A program made the translations under genes and the position numbers. From Kalaharituber pfeilii (Eukaryota; Ascomycota; Pezizomycetes; Pezizales; Pezizaceae), in assembly GCA_015179045.1 (NCBI GenBank), contig WHUZ01000022.1:62001-126000 (forward strand): a DNA stretch of 64,000 nucleotides, read 5' to 3'. The notes below the pieces were generated by a model. It was given only the letters and a program-made list of their open reading frames with translations. It made no database searches and was not told the DNA's origin. Shown piece by piece: positions 22,600-33,735 of this stretch (its first letter is position 1; every line of letters begins with the position of its first letter).

Positions 22600-25535
22600 T
22601 ATATCCCACCAAGTTACCCTCCACGGCAGTCCACACATTAGATCTGTCGTGATTGACATTATCTCCGATCCGCGTCTGGTGAGCACTCTGGCTGTTCTTT
22701 TCACCTATTGTGTACTAGTACACGTAGCGGAATCTCAGTCTCGAACCAGACTACCGCTTTGTTACTGACTAAGGTACTCCCACTATACAGTTGCTTCCTG
22801 GGATAACAAAGGGTCTTGGTATGAGCTTGTGGAATCTAATAAGCGCAGAAGTGGGTGATTCTATAATCAAGAATTATTTGATAGATACCAGTATCTACCT
22901 TGTTTTATGCCGTTCTGGAAATAAATTGATAGAGCCCCCACCCCCAAAACTATAGTCACCACCAAAATCAAGTTACCAGAAGTTAACTCCCAGAATCCCA
23001 GCAGATTGATGAATACATAAGATTCCCAAAACAGCTGATAAGCTGAGCGATACCAAGTTCAAGAGAAAATGAATGAATAGAGTACAAATCCTGTATTGAG
23101 ATTAAAACATTTTATTGCCGAGTTATCTCACCATCATTCTATACCTACAGCTATATATTGTCGTAGATGATATTCCGGAATTTGATCTCAGGCGGAAAGA
23201 GATATATGCATTGTAAAAGAGTAGGTTTTATCAATAGAACAATAACTAATTCATAGATATATATCATTTCTCACCCAGGTCTGATACCATCATGACCTGG
23301 TATACCCCTCTGCATGGCCCAAAGACAGTCGCTTATGCAACTAAATACAAAACGTTCCCTATATGACCACGAAACTAAACGTCTCGCTGACAAATTCGAG
23401 AAAAGGCTCCGCCGTGTGTGGAACAGGTATTCTGTCTCACCCAAGTCCATCCTGTGCTCGGGATCCTTCCCTTTTCCCTTTTACGACATATGGAGCGGTA
23501 TTATGATGCGGTGGAAGACGGTCTGGAAGCGGGTCTTTAATGTTGTCACGATGGCGTTGCAGCGGTTCCGTGTCCAGAGGAGAAAACGGTGGGAGAGGAG
23601 GCACGGGCGGGAGTGTGCGTTTGGGAGACCATGCGGGATGGTGTGCCGCTGAAATGAAGTTGTACTAAAGTTGAAGGGAATCAAAGAGGACGGCGATATA
23701 GCTTACATGCACGAATGGTCTTCTGTGCGCCCTAACCCGCCTGCTTAGGCAGGTTGGGAGCGCCAGCCTGTGCGGCGAGGTCCGCAAAGTGACGAATCCA
23801 GACAATGAGTGCCATCCCGGCAGTCACCGGCTGTGAGGGTTGCTTGCGCGCGCTCGGGGATGCTTTGCGCCAGGCCGACCCGGAGGGCGTTCCCCCCCAT
23901 AGGCTAGTAGCCTGTATGCGGAGTTACGTGACCCCCTCACCCTCCCCAAGAAAAAAAAAAAAAAGAGGTGGACGCGTTTGTTCCTGCATCAATGACTTGG
24001 TTAGAGAGGTTCAATGTTCTTCCTGCCGTTTCGTCAACGCTATTGACTCGGGAGCTGGAATAAGTCTCCATGTGACAGCCTTGCTTCGGACAGGGGTTTG
24101 GAGTGCGTAACAGCAGGGAGGATCTGCCGCGGAAGGTAGGGGGATGGACAGCGAGGGTACCCCTGGTGCTTTAGCTTGGGGCTGATTTGAGAGGCAGCTC
24201 CAATTGCATTCAGGAGCTCGACAGCTGTGGATACTCGTGGGCTTTGAATCGTAATAACAGCATTGTTCCCCGTTCCGAATGGGATGGATTCTCCCGTGCG
24301 GTCGAAACGTTCCGTTATCCTCTAACCCACCCTCTTTCTCATAAGGAGACTTAGCATCGAGGTCTTTGACAACATTTTCAGCAAGGAAGACAGCGGAGAG
24401 GAGACAGGCCTGTGGCATAAAATAGTCCGGGTGCATGACAGAGAAGGTCTGGATGGTGGTAGCGGTGGAGACTCTTGTTCAGAGGAAGGAAGCTTGGAAG
24501 GGAAAGGATGCGAGAGGGACAGACGGTTGAAAAGCCGTGGACTTGTCTAACTGTCGCCAAGACCGTTTAACCGCTTGGGGATTGGCGGAAACCACGAGCT
24601 CTTGGCGTTAGCTACTTACTCAAGTGGTAAATAAATTATATTCCTCGTGACTGCTTATACAAGCGGGTTCCTAAACCGGACTATGGTTCCTATTTCGGTA
24701 TAGTTCGCATAGGCATAGTACATCGAAGAACTAGAGCTGCTGGAGCAATTGTAACTTAGTTTCGTAACCAGATAGTAACCGATTCAATTAGTATCACGAA
24801 TTTCCTATCCCCCGGCACGCGTTGCCGCTTCAAAGTACCGCAGGCAACGGATACACTACCGGTACCAAGAATCTGAAGCAAATTGCAAGTAAATACCTTG
24901 ACGCTGGTATCGCAAGTTGATGTATCCGTCGTGGAGAGAGCACCTGACGACCCACCGAATATATTTTTCAAGTCATCCTCAACCGCCAAAACTCGCCACA
25001 AACAACCAACAAGCAAACGCACTGCGCATGATAGATACAGAGCTAGCGCGATAGCCCGGCTATACGCATACACAGTGAGATCTCATACAGGAATTTTTCC
25101 TATGTGTAGAAAACCGAGTATCTTGGTAACCTGAGGTTCAACAATCACGATAATGAAGTTCAGAAAGTAATGCTGGGAAACTCAAGGTATATAACTTATC
25201 CAAATCGATTTCGAGCAACTGCTAGTGTTGTTGCTCCGTGGAATGTACTCATAACCAGGCTTCAAGGTGGACCTTCTGTGACGGAATAAAACCATAGTTT
25301 ATACCTACACGCTGGTGAAGAGAGCACCAGGTAAGAATCATATGCAAGGATTTTAACCCATTCATCCTCACTTTCAGGAAAGACGATATTGTATCTCCGC
25401 ATGGACAAGTGCGAATCAACCACATTGGATACAATCCGAGCTCTGAACATTAAGTACCCAACACTCACACTAATCTACAAAAGTGTGCAAAGTCGTCATT
25501 ATCAAGTACGTCGGCTGTGGCTGCGATACCTACCT
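22600..25535. other. Mostly intergenic; weak ORFs and a B-like relic
   Basis: A plus ORF at 23314-23652 (112 codons, Arg/Lys/Trp-rich) and minus ORFs at 24011-24436 and 24378-24560 have no recognisable domains. 23860-23955 (tgtatgcggagttacgtgac, then an A-run) resembles the end of a LINE-B tail. Nothing else recognised. Confidence 0.35.
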
Positions 25536-25545
25536 GTAATTCCTG

Positions 25546-25888
25546 GTATTTTTTTTTTTTTTTTTTATTATTTTTTTTAAATCACGTAACCCTGCTTGCA
25601 GCGCTAAGGCATGGCAGGGTCCCTGGGCAAGCCCTCAAAGCCCGGAGACAGGCTTAACAAAGAAAGTTCTATATATACATCCCCGTTCCACCCCTTCTAA
25701 AACCTGATTCCAGCATCGTCCGGACGTTCTTCTGGTTTCTGCATCGGAAGGCTCCCCTATTCCACTCCATGACCTCCTCCTTCTCCTCTCCTTCCTCTCT
25801 CCTCTCCTTCCTCTTTCCTCCCCTTCATCTCTCCTCTCCTTCCTCTCTCCTCTCCTTCCTCCACCCTCCACACCTTCGCACCCCGGGA
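25546..25888 (-). mobile_element. LINE-B 3' fragment (343 bp), internally deleted
   Basis: 10-bp TSD gtaattcctg (25536-25545 and 25889-25898). T-rich run, reversed B tail (accctgccatgcc...gcagggttacgtgattt), the same 3' UTR as LINE-B at 7.8 kb (agacaggcttaac), then ORF2 end sequence and a tcctctccttcctctctcc repeat tract. Confidence 0.85.
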
Positions 25889-26548
25889 GTAATTCCTGAT
25901 AGACTCCGAAATTTAATTTTGGTCCCCGCGAACACTCTTGAGAGCATGAAACTAACTTTCAGCTATCGCAAGGGCATTCTCTGTCCACCTAATTGCCCAG
26001 TGCATCAGTATTATTTATGAACAAACAATTAATCAGAACCGCTTCAGAAAATGCGCAAATACAAATCTTTTCCCGCTGGATGCCAGGGACAGGTGGCCAC
26101 CACCAGATCAACTTGCAAAACTTATGGATCCAGAGAGACAGAAGGAAGAGCCTCCATACGAGAACATGAAGGAACCAAATTGTCAAAGCCAAAAAAGAAA
26201 AAAGCAAAGGAGTTGAGAAAAGGAACAAAAACAAATAGATCAACCAAATCTGGGAATAGATGCAAAACCCCTACCTGCCCTCAGAGCTCACCAACGTGCA
26301 AACTCCACAATGCGTGTTGTCGTACCTCCATAACCAATGAAAGCAGCAATCTGAAGCCACATGAACATGCAAGAAATAAACGAGGAAACAATAAAGCAGT
26401 CAAGAGTATGCAAGCATTCCCCCATTACCTCTACATACTTTTCCCTGACCAAACCGATACAGGCAATCCCTACTGGCATCCCAACTCACCCCATCCAAAA
26501 CATCACAGCAAACCTGCAAACGATACTTCCTTCCCTTACTCGCCCTTC

Positions 26549-26850
26549 AGAAGACGAGGAGACGACGGACCACCTGTTCAGGGGGTGCAGGGTGTGGAAG
26601 AGGAGGTGGCCAGGGGGTGAGGAGCACGTGAGGCGCCCACCGAAGAGGGGGGAAGGGGAGAGAGACCAGATAGAAGTGTTGCTGGCGATGTTGGGAGAAT
26701 AAAGGAGGGGAGGTGCCGGGGAGGAAGGGGGAGGGGGGGGGGGGGTCATCTCATGTCAATTAATCTTTTAGAGTTAGTAGTCACGGCATCGCCATAGCCC
26801 TTAGGGCGGTATGCGATTAATGATATAAAAAAAAAAAAAAAAAAAAAAAA
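26549..26850 (+). mobile_element. LINE-A 3' fragment (302 bp)
   Basis: 12-bp TSD tactcgcccttc (26537-26548 and 26851-26862). It starts in the C-terminal knuckle (GCRVWKRRWPGG-type sequence), then 3' UTR and tail atcgcc...gcgat, A-run of about 25. The same site is uninterrupted in the duplicates near 33295 and 40545. Confidence 0.92.
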
Positions 26851-27490
26851 TACTCGCCCTTCCCCCGCCCCACTGATGCTGCTGCCCTCTGTTGCAACTC
26901 CCTCAACGATGCCACCGCCTTCAACTTTGCCCAAGGCATTTGGGTCCCTACTCCCAGCCTGAACTGGCCGAGTTCCCCATCGCCGTTGCCGGTTTGGCCA
27001 GAGCCCGCAGCACAATCTCATCGGATGCTAACTGAAGCCCGCCTGCTTTCGCCCTTTTGAGACCCTTGGCGAACCATGCTCCGGAGGAGCCGTTCCAGGC
27101 CACTCAGATCCTGTGGGAGTCATGACTGGCCCGGTACACTCGCTAAGCTCAGGCTAGCTCGAACGTGCAGGCATATTAGCGACTAATCTCTACCATAACG
27201 CACTTTGCATCCCGAGCAGTCAATGGAAATTGCCCTGAATAGGGCATATGTTTGGAACATTTTGCAATCCTCTCGGAGCAGCTTAGTAGGGCGTCTGTGG
27301 GTATTAGTTTACGACTTGTTTTCATTGCATAAAGCATTACCGTGTGGCCCACTGTGGTGGTGACCGCGATACTGGTGGAAAGAATAAGGCTAATCGCGGC
27401 CCGGCGTGGCACTTGTCGGCATGGGCTTATGATGTTGTGCATATGTTGAGGAAGTGTGTTTATATTTGAGAAGCGAGATGAGGAGGTATA

Positions 27491-27548
27491 TTTTTTTTTT
27501 TTTTTTTTTTATCATTGCTCGCGTGCCTCCCTATGGACTATGGCGAGA
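27491..27548 (-). mobile_element. micro-A retroposon (58 bp, inverted) with paralogous empty site
   Basis: TSD gaggaggtata (27480-27490 and 27549-27559). T-run and reversed hairpin ctcgcc...gcgag. The duplicate at 35498-35515 reads gatgaggacgtatagttttgg with no insertion. Confidence 0.94.
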
Positions 27549-27939
27549 GAGGAGGTATAGGTTTGGTTGGAAGGTGAAGGTGGTCTATAAATTGTGTGTA
27601 GATAGGACTGTGTCGGCACATCAAACAGAAAAGGAGCACGTACGCAGATATGGCTCCGACAGGCCAGACTTCGCAGGCAAGACTACAGGCCACATTTATT
27701 ATATCTTTCTTGACACTTGACCATTGAGACTGCCTTTAAGACCTCGTTCTGCCAGCTCTAGATACCGGTATCCTGCGCAAGTTAGTGGATGCTGTTGAGC
27801 CTTCATTGCACCGCAACTGAGTGGTCCAGTTCAGTTGCAACCAAGCTACCAAGGGAGACGCCGTTGCTACTGTGCTTGTCGACAACATTGCGGGAATCAC
27901 GGAAGGTGTCTCGCTCTTTCATGGCATGTGCCTGATTGG

Positions 27940-28150
27940 GGTGCCGGCAAAATCGATCTATTGATCGTTCATGATATGGTGACCAGTTTTGTGATGGACA
28001 TCGACGGTGGTGCTAGAGCACACGTTAACGGACATCGGAAGTCTCGAGATGCGTACACGGAAGAGGACGAGAGGCGATGAGGATCGGCCATGACCACTGC
28101 GGGATGGAGCCTCGCGCGAGGTCAGGACGTGATGCTGGTGATGAGCATCG
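27940..28150 (-). pseudogene. Duplicated 3' end of the deaminase gene (copy 1)
   Basis: tatggtgaccagttttgtga, tggacatcgacggtggtgct and the following aagaggacgagaggcgatgaggatcgg align with 40984-41110 at the end of the deaminase gene. Frames are broken. It is part of the segmental duplication, not an independent gene. Confidence 0.75.
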
Positions 28151-28232
28151 TATATCAGCAATATAACTCGAAACAGCCAGTAAAGTATTGAAAGCGCACT
28201 CCCGTCTTTCCTACTTGACACGGCACCTCCCC

Positions 28233-28270
28233 CACACGCTGCTGCTGCTGCTGCTGTTGCTGCTGCTACT
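28233..28270. repeat. (CTG)n microsatellite
   Basis: Interrupted gctgctgctgctgctgctgt repeat. A shorter allele-like form is present in the duplicate at 36176-36203. Confidence 0.85.
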
Positions 28271-28844
28271 GCATGTCAAGCATCATCCAAGGGTTGCAAG
28301 CTTATAGTGTATGGCGAAGCGTAGATTTCACTCGCCTCTGCAGAGTATCGAGGAACAAGCCGCTGGTGGGGGAAAGTGGGCTGTGGCTGTGGTGGGATCT
28401 GCGAATTGCGAGGTGAGGAACAGGAATTACTGTAGTGATAAGCTAAGGCCGTCCAGGATTCTATGTACGGTCGTTGTACGCCCTCCACCCGCGGACAGGC
28501 GGAATTTGATGCGTCGGGTGCGAGAACTACTGGTGCAAGCAGATGCGAGCAGCACGACTTGTGTCCATGCAGACTTAGTCAGCTATCGCGATACTAGGGC
28601 CAGTTGAGAAGCATGTGATACTCTAGAGTCATGTAACACATAATGTAGTCGGGGTTGCCAGAAAGTCTGGCGAATTATGCAGCGCCAAGGTACTCCCGTG
28701 CGGTTCCCAGTTACGTACCCAGTTGCTATGGAGCTCGAAAACATCACATGATTTAGTGGCCAAAAGTCTGGTGAACTTTTGTATGAGAAAACCATACAAT
28801 TTTTTCGACAAATACAAACATGCAACCACCGCAACCACACAACC

Positions 28845-29130
28845 ATTGTAAGATAGACAGATAATATCCACTACTGCCTTTCCCGGAGCGGTGAGAACTG
28901 GCGGGACGAATTTAGGACAAAATGCGAGCGCGAGTGCGAATGCGTAGGTGCGAAAAGAAGAGAAGAGAAGGTTGTTTTTCGATATGTGCTACAGTACAGA
29001 AAGTCTACATATATGATATCGCCTCACATGCTGCCCTTATCTCCACGTGCTTCCATGCCAAGCTTACTTTACCCGTCACCACACCATCAAAAAACTCTCA
29101 CATCCGAAATTCTGTAGTCTACCTGGAAAG
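28845..29130 (+). repeat. Dispersed repeat R4, copy 2
   Basis: Same blocks as 11576-11840: gacagataatatccactact, gcgagcgcgagtgcgaatgc, gaagagaagagaaggttg, ctccacgtgcttccatgcc. It lies within segmental duplication copy 1. Confidence 0.7.
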
Positions 29131-29659
29131 TAAAAAAAAACTGACACCAGGGTCTACTCAAAAGACTCTTGCAATTGTAAGATGTAAATATACACTGTAT
29201 TATTACCAGAGATAGGAAACTAATAAAGCGTTGCCTCAAGCTGGGACGGTGGAAGCGGTCTACCCAATTAAACTAGTCGGCAGCTATGGCTGCCAAACTG
29301 ACGTGTACTAATTTTGAGCCTACCACAAGTGCAGTTCTCAAGTATGCACACGATTCGTACCTTTGCAGCGTGCACGTGAGTACCTTGGCGCTGCATAATT
29401 CGCCAGACTTTCCAGCGCCCGAGTACTAGTAATATTTGAGAGAGTGCTGGAGTCAAAATCGAGGGGTGCGCCACTGGACTGGGAGCCCCATACTGGGTTA
29501 CTGGGGACGCTTGGGCGATTCCCCTCAGCTTAACAGCACAATATGCAATTATAAGTAAATCTCCGTGAATTGATATAACTCAAGCCAATAAATGGTAATT
29601 GAGTTCTTAAAAAATGGAGTGGTCTTTCGGGTGGGGGTTGTTAAGTTACGATACAGGGC

Positions 29660-29835
29660 CAATACCAAGTATATGTTCTGGCCCACCGACGAACATTTTC
29701 CGGTTCGCGAACCGGCCAGCCGATTCGTGAACCGGCCGGCCCCGTGAAAAACATATGGTGTTTTTCACGGGGCCAGCCCAGCCACGAACACCTGGCCCAG
29801 CGGCGAACATGAATGTACCTCGATGTACCTATATG
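29660..29835. repeat. Palindrome-rich short element, copy 1
   Basis: Contains ccggttcgcgaaccgg (16-bp perfect palindrome, 29699-29714) and a 15-bp inverted repeat GGCCCCGTGAAAAAC (29738-29752) with its complement at 29760-29774 across a 7-nt loop. It shares ggcccaccgacgaaca with 31190-31335. Confidence 0.75.
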
Positions 29836-29855
29836 TAATATATATACTCGCTTAT

Positions 29856-30028
29856 TTTTTTTTTTATATATCATTACTCGCATGCCGCCTTGCAGGCTAT
29901 GGCGAGGGTTTAGATACCTGAATGATAATCAACGGAAAAATAAGTAACAGATAAGGAGATAAAGTGAAAATATGACCGGTTACTCCGCCGCCCAGTCCAT
30001 CACCTCCGCCAACGTTCTCTCCCCCCCC
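29856..30028 (-). mobile_element. LINE-A 3' fragment (173 bp, inverted)
   Basis: 15-bp TSD tatatactcgcttat (29841-29855 and 30029-30043). T-run, reversed hairpin (ctcgcc, inner GCCT/AGGC, gcgag), then 3' UTR and the last codons of ORF2. Confidence 0.9.
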
Positions 30029-30138
30029 TATATACTCGCTTATGATTTAATGTAATAGTGATCTATCATACAGCCAGCTAAGCAATTTCCACAGTCTCCT
30101 ATCCCCCTATGCAGTCATCTATGTACAAACAATAGTAC

Positions 30139-30515
30139 TTTTTTTTTTTTATCATTACTCGCATGTCGCAGTATGGGCTATGGCGAGGTATTTATTAAAG
30201 AAAGAAAATTAACCGTCACTAAATACATGTGGTGCTCGCAATACTCATACATGGTGCGGGTAGAATGTACACACTGGTCAATACAGCCTATTTCCTCCGT
30301 CTGTCCGGCTCGTATTGAGTGGTCCTCAACCATTTCCCACCTAACCTAACTCTGTCTACGCCCGTCGCTGCCTCCAAGTACACCACGACCGAGCTGGTCA
30401 TTTTTCCTTCTTCCAGTAGCGCGGTCTTTCGTCTCAGCCACCTTATCCCCACGGTCTTGCTTAGCCTATCATTCCCGGACTCCAACCATTTCCGGACCTT
30501 CCCTAAATATACATC
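30139..30515 (-). mobile_element. HAL1-like (ORF1-only) fragment, inverted
   Basis: T-run, reversed LINE-A tail (ctcgcc...gcgag), a 3' UTR of about 110 bp, then on the minus strand the ORF1 C-terminal domain (GKVRKWLESGNDRLSKTVGI, RWLRRKTALLEEGK, VRLGGKWLRTTQYEPDRRRK, stop at 30288). The 5' end is near 30510. The open frame runs on to 30704 in unrelated Cys-rich sequence. TSD not resolved. Ungapped ORF1-to-tail structure as in the other copies. Confidence 0.8.
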
Positions 30516-30519
30516 ACTA

Positions 30520-31185
30520 TGTTCACTCTCATTCTCCTGGTTAGTACATTGACCAGCATTGCTTTTATTACAAGAATAAGAACATTTAACCTTTTGACAT
30601 ATGCATGTACAACGAAGAGAAGAACAGGTACCTAGACAAGAACATGAAATTTTGTCTTGACAAGTTTTATCATGATGAGGTTGCTTAAAGTGGGTACTTG
30701 GCACTTGCAGGGCTCTTATTATCTACTGTTTCTGGTAATACAACCACCAAACTTTTCATTCTTGGCATCAACGCAATCCCTGTTACTGCCACAATATAAT
30801 ACCAGAATGGCGGAGGATTCCGGAAATCTCTACCTATGAAGATAACACTCCAAAATTTCGCTTAGAGTAAGAAGAATACTAGAAGCATATTTAGTAATTT
30901 TCTTCTAGTGTTTCTGTTAACAATAATTTAGTTATGATTACAAATTGGTATTCTTAACTATAGCAGTCTAGAAGCGTAGTGAATTAATTAAACTGTCTGT
31001 ATTATCCTCTAGTATGTGGGTAAGAAGTAGCAACTTATCACCGACAGCAACTTTCAAGTGGCAACTTGTAGGTGGCAACTTGTCAGTGGCAATAGGGCTG
31101 TGCTAGCATACAGTAACTGGCTTATCAATTAACGCTGGTAGCAGAATGTTTCTCTATACTCAATCACTGGTAGTACGTAGAGGTA
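30520..31185. other. Intergenic, AT-rich; short aacttg repeats
   Basis: 30990-31095 has several gtggcaacttgt-like repeats. No gene supported. Confidence 0.4.
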
Positions 31186-31189
31186 CCTA

Positions 31190-31335
31190 GTGGTACTTGT
31201 ACTAAACCAGTGTTCGTCGGTGGGCTGGCCCATTCGCGAATCAGCCAGCCCACCGACGAATTGGCCGATTCGCGAATGGGCCTGGCCGGTTCGCGAACCG
31301 CAATGTTCGTCGGTAGGCCAGAACATATACATATT
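31190..31335. repeat. Palindrome-rich short element, copy 2
   Basis: A 17-bp perfect inverted repeat TTCGTCGGTGGGCTGGC (31213-31229) with its complement at 31244-31260 across 14 nt, itself centred on ttcgcgaa. Further ttcgcgaa palindromes lie at 31269 and 31290. It ends with tgttcgtcggtaggccagaa, matching the outer ends of 29660-29835. Confidence 0.75.
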
Positions 31336-31436
31336 GCCTGCATTAAGTTGCATCAAGTACCTAAACCATCAAATGCAGTAAGATAGCACGTGATGAGGTA
31401 GGCTGCGACAAGTCAAGTCAGCAACGGAACTGACTA

Positions 31437-31683
31437 CAGTCAGACCTTGCTATAACGAACACGTAAAATTTGGCCCTTTCTTTTCGATTTGGCCCTTTCT
31501 TTTTGTTGTAGCAAGGTTATCGTTATAGAAAATTGTGACAAATTAGTCATGCAGCGTTGGGAGAGTAAGGGGGGAGAGCGGGGAGAACGGAGAGAAGGGG
31601 GGGGGGGGAGGTTTCCTTATTTGAATGTACCTAACTTTTAGCTATAACATCGCCATAGCCCTTTGGGCGGCATGCGATTAATG

Positions 31684-31714
<31 letters not shown>

Positions 31715-32360
31715 TAGTCATGCAGCCTTGGCAGCTGAGTTCGAACTCATCAACAGTTATTGCAGCACATTTCGTATTGACTGACTAACATAGGAAACAA
31801 CCAAATCAAGAAATATTCGAGATTATAAAATAAAGCATAAGTGAATCTTGAAGTAACAGAAATCTGTAACGGACTGCCTTCGGTCCCGATTAGCACTCAG
31901 TAATTTGAACCAGTCAAGATGTCAACAACTTCTAACAAGCAGCGAGCAGCAAGTAAATTTGAGAAGCATCAGATATGCAAGAAAGATTAGAGCTGAACAT
32001 CTAAAAGAGATCTTGAATGAGTTTCATAGGCATTTTATGAATGAAAGAATATCATTGTCTTAATAGTATAAAATTCTGATAAACATTTAGACTTTGCTAT
32101 TCGTCGCAGGCAAGGATATAAGAGTAGCTTAGTGGATTGCCGGGGGAGTTTCTATAGATTTCATTTGTCACTTTTCGTTATAGCAAGAACAATTTGTATG
32201 GAGACAGAAATAACTTCCCCTAAATTTTTTTCGTTTCGTTATTGGTAGGATTTCGTTATAGCAAGGGCAGAATAGGTGGAGAGGGAAATCGCCGAGGGCA
32301 GTGCGTTCGTAATAGCAAGCTTTTCGCTATAGCGGAGTTCGTTATAGTAAGGTCTGACTG
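31437..32360. mobile_element. pogo-like non-autonomous DNA transposon
   Basis: TIRs CAGTCAGACCTTGCTATAAC and the inverse GTTATAGTAAGGTCTGACTG, with TA on both sides (31435-31436 and 32361-32362). CAGT...TATAACGAA termini and TA targets are typical of pogo/Fot1-like elements (family knowledge). The interior near 31920-31990 encodes only a short MSTTSNKQRAASKFEKHQ remnant, then stops. A LINE-A fragment (31556-31714) is nested inside. It inserted between duplication copies 1 and 2. Confidence 0.85.
31556..31714 (+). mobile_element. LINE-A 3' fragment (159 bp)
   Basis: 12-bp TSD tagtcatgcagc (31544-31555 and 31715-31726). Starts in the ORF2 end/3' UTR and finishes with hairpin atcgcc...gcgat and an A-run. 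Confidence 0.92.
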
Positions 32361-32519
32361 TATAGCGAAATCGGTATCATAAGAGTTCTCATGTACCAAG
32401 CGGCCAGTGTTTTCGACAGAACGAGGTAAGTGCAAATGCAACGTCAGGGGAATCGAGTGATAGGTTCTTGGAAGTCTAGGTTAAGAGTGTGGTTGCACTG
32501 GAGATTTGGAATATGCATA

Positions 32520-32565
32520 GCCGCATGCGGGGTCACGTGAAATAAAAAAAAGAAAAACAAATACG
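32520..32565 (+). mobile_element. Truncated LINE-B tail
   Basis: agccgcatgcggggtcacgt followed by gaaat and an A-rich run is the 3' half of the B hairpin. No TSD found. Confidence 0.55.
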
Positions 32566-33348
32566 GAGAGAGAGTTGGCTAAAAGTGCGCGGTTTGGGCT
32601 GCTTTGGCCTAGCTCGTTTCGTACCAACTCTTGCTGCCTTTTGGACTCCAACGGTCGCCCGAATTGTCTTTGGGTGCAAGCTAACTTATAATCTTCGGAT
32701 ATCGAAATATTCTTTCTTCACAAAATTCTTCCTTATTACCTAGTGCATCCAAAATATTCATAAACATTCAAGCAGTGAACCAAAAACCATTAAATTCAGA
32801 AAAAATGCACAAAGACAGGTCTCTCCCCATTGGACGCCAGAAGCACATGACCACCACCACCAGATCACCTTGCAAAACCTATGGACGCAAAGACACACAA
32901 GGAAAAGCCTCCAACAGAGAGCAGGAAGAAACCACAAAGTCAAATCCAAAAAATAAAAAACCACATGAGCTCAAAAAAGGAACAAAAAACAACAAGATCA
33001 ACCAAGCCTGAGCAAAAATGCAAAACCCCCACCTCCGCTCAGGGCTCACCAACCTGCAAACTCCGCAATGCGTGTTATCGTACCTCCATAACCAACAAAG
33101 GCAACAGTCTGAAACTACATGAACATGCGAGAAAAGAGCAAGGAAATAATAAAGCAGTTGAGCGTATGCAAACATTCCTCCATTGCCTCTACATACTTGT
33201 TCTCTAACCATAACCCATACAGGCATCCCCAACTGGCATTCCAACTCAACCAATGCAAGTTACTACAGATCTACAAACATTACTTCCGTCCCTTACTCCC
33301 CTTCCTCCCCCCCACTGCTGCTGCAGCTCTCCGCTACAACTCCCTCAA

Positions 33349-33415
33349 GCCCTGCCATGGCGAACAGCTATATGCGGGGTCACGTGAAATAAAAAAAAAA
33401 AAAAAAAAAAAAAAA
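33349..33415 (+). mobile_element. micro-B retroposon (67 bp) with two paralogous empty sites
   Basis: TSD caactccctcaa (33337-33348 and 33416-33427) around gccctgccatggcgaacagc...gcggggtcacgtgaaat plus A-run. Duplicates at about 26895 and 40592 read gcaactccctcaacgatg with no insert. Confidence 0.95.
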
Positions 33416-33735
33416 CAACTCCCTCAATGATACCACCGCCTTCATCCTCGTCTCTTGCATTTGTGCCTCTACTCCTAGCCCAAACTGGCCGAGTTCCCCA
33501 ATCACCATTGCCGGTTTGGCCAGAGCCTGCAGCATAAACTCATCGAATGCTAACTGAAGCACCTATTTTCGCCCTCTTGAGACACTTGGCGAACCATGCT
33601 CCGAAGGGGCCGTTCTAGGCTATTTAGATCTCGTGGGAGTCATGACTGGCCCAGTACACTTACTAAGCTCAGGCTAGCGAATGTGCATATTTATAACTTA
33701 TCTCTACTGCAACATACTTTGCAATCCCAGCAGTC

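Larger units (their letters stand above)
25990..31430. repeat. Segmental duplication, copy 1
   Basis: Homologous in order to 32700-38730 and, for its first part, to 39950-41200. Shared landmarks: the block at 26040-26530 (also 32770-33280 and 40020-40530); 26855-27080 (33300-33620, 40550-40790); 27185-28300 (35235-36240); 28600-29420 (37140-38030); 29515-29655 (38440-38585); and tgcatcaagtac...cacgtgatgagg (31350-31400; 38630-38680). Copies differ by point changes, indels and lineage-specific insertions. Open frames within it (for example 26051-26620) are not conserved as proteins. Confidence 0.85.

Noticed and set aside
28225..28275. CTG repeat as a coding polyglutamine/leucine tract
   Set aside because: No surrounding frame is conserved in the duplicate at 36176; simple microsatellite.
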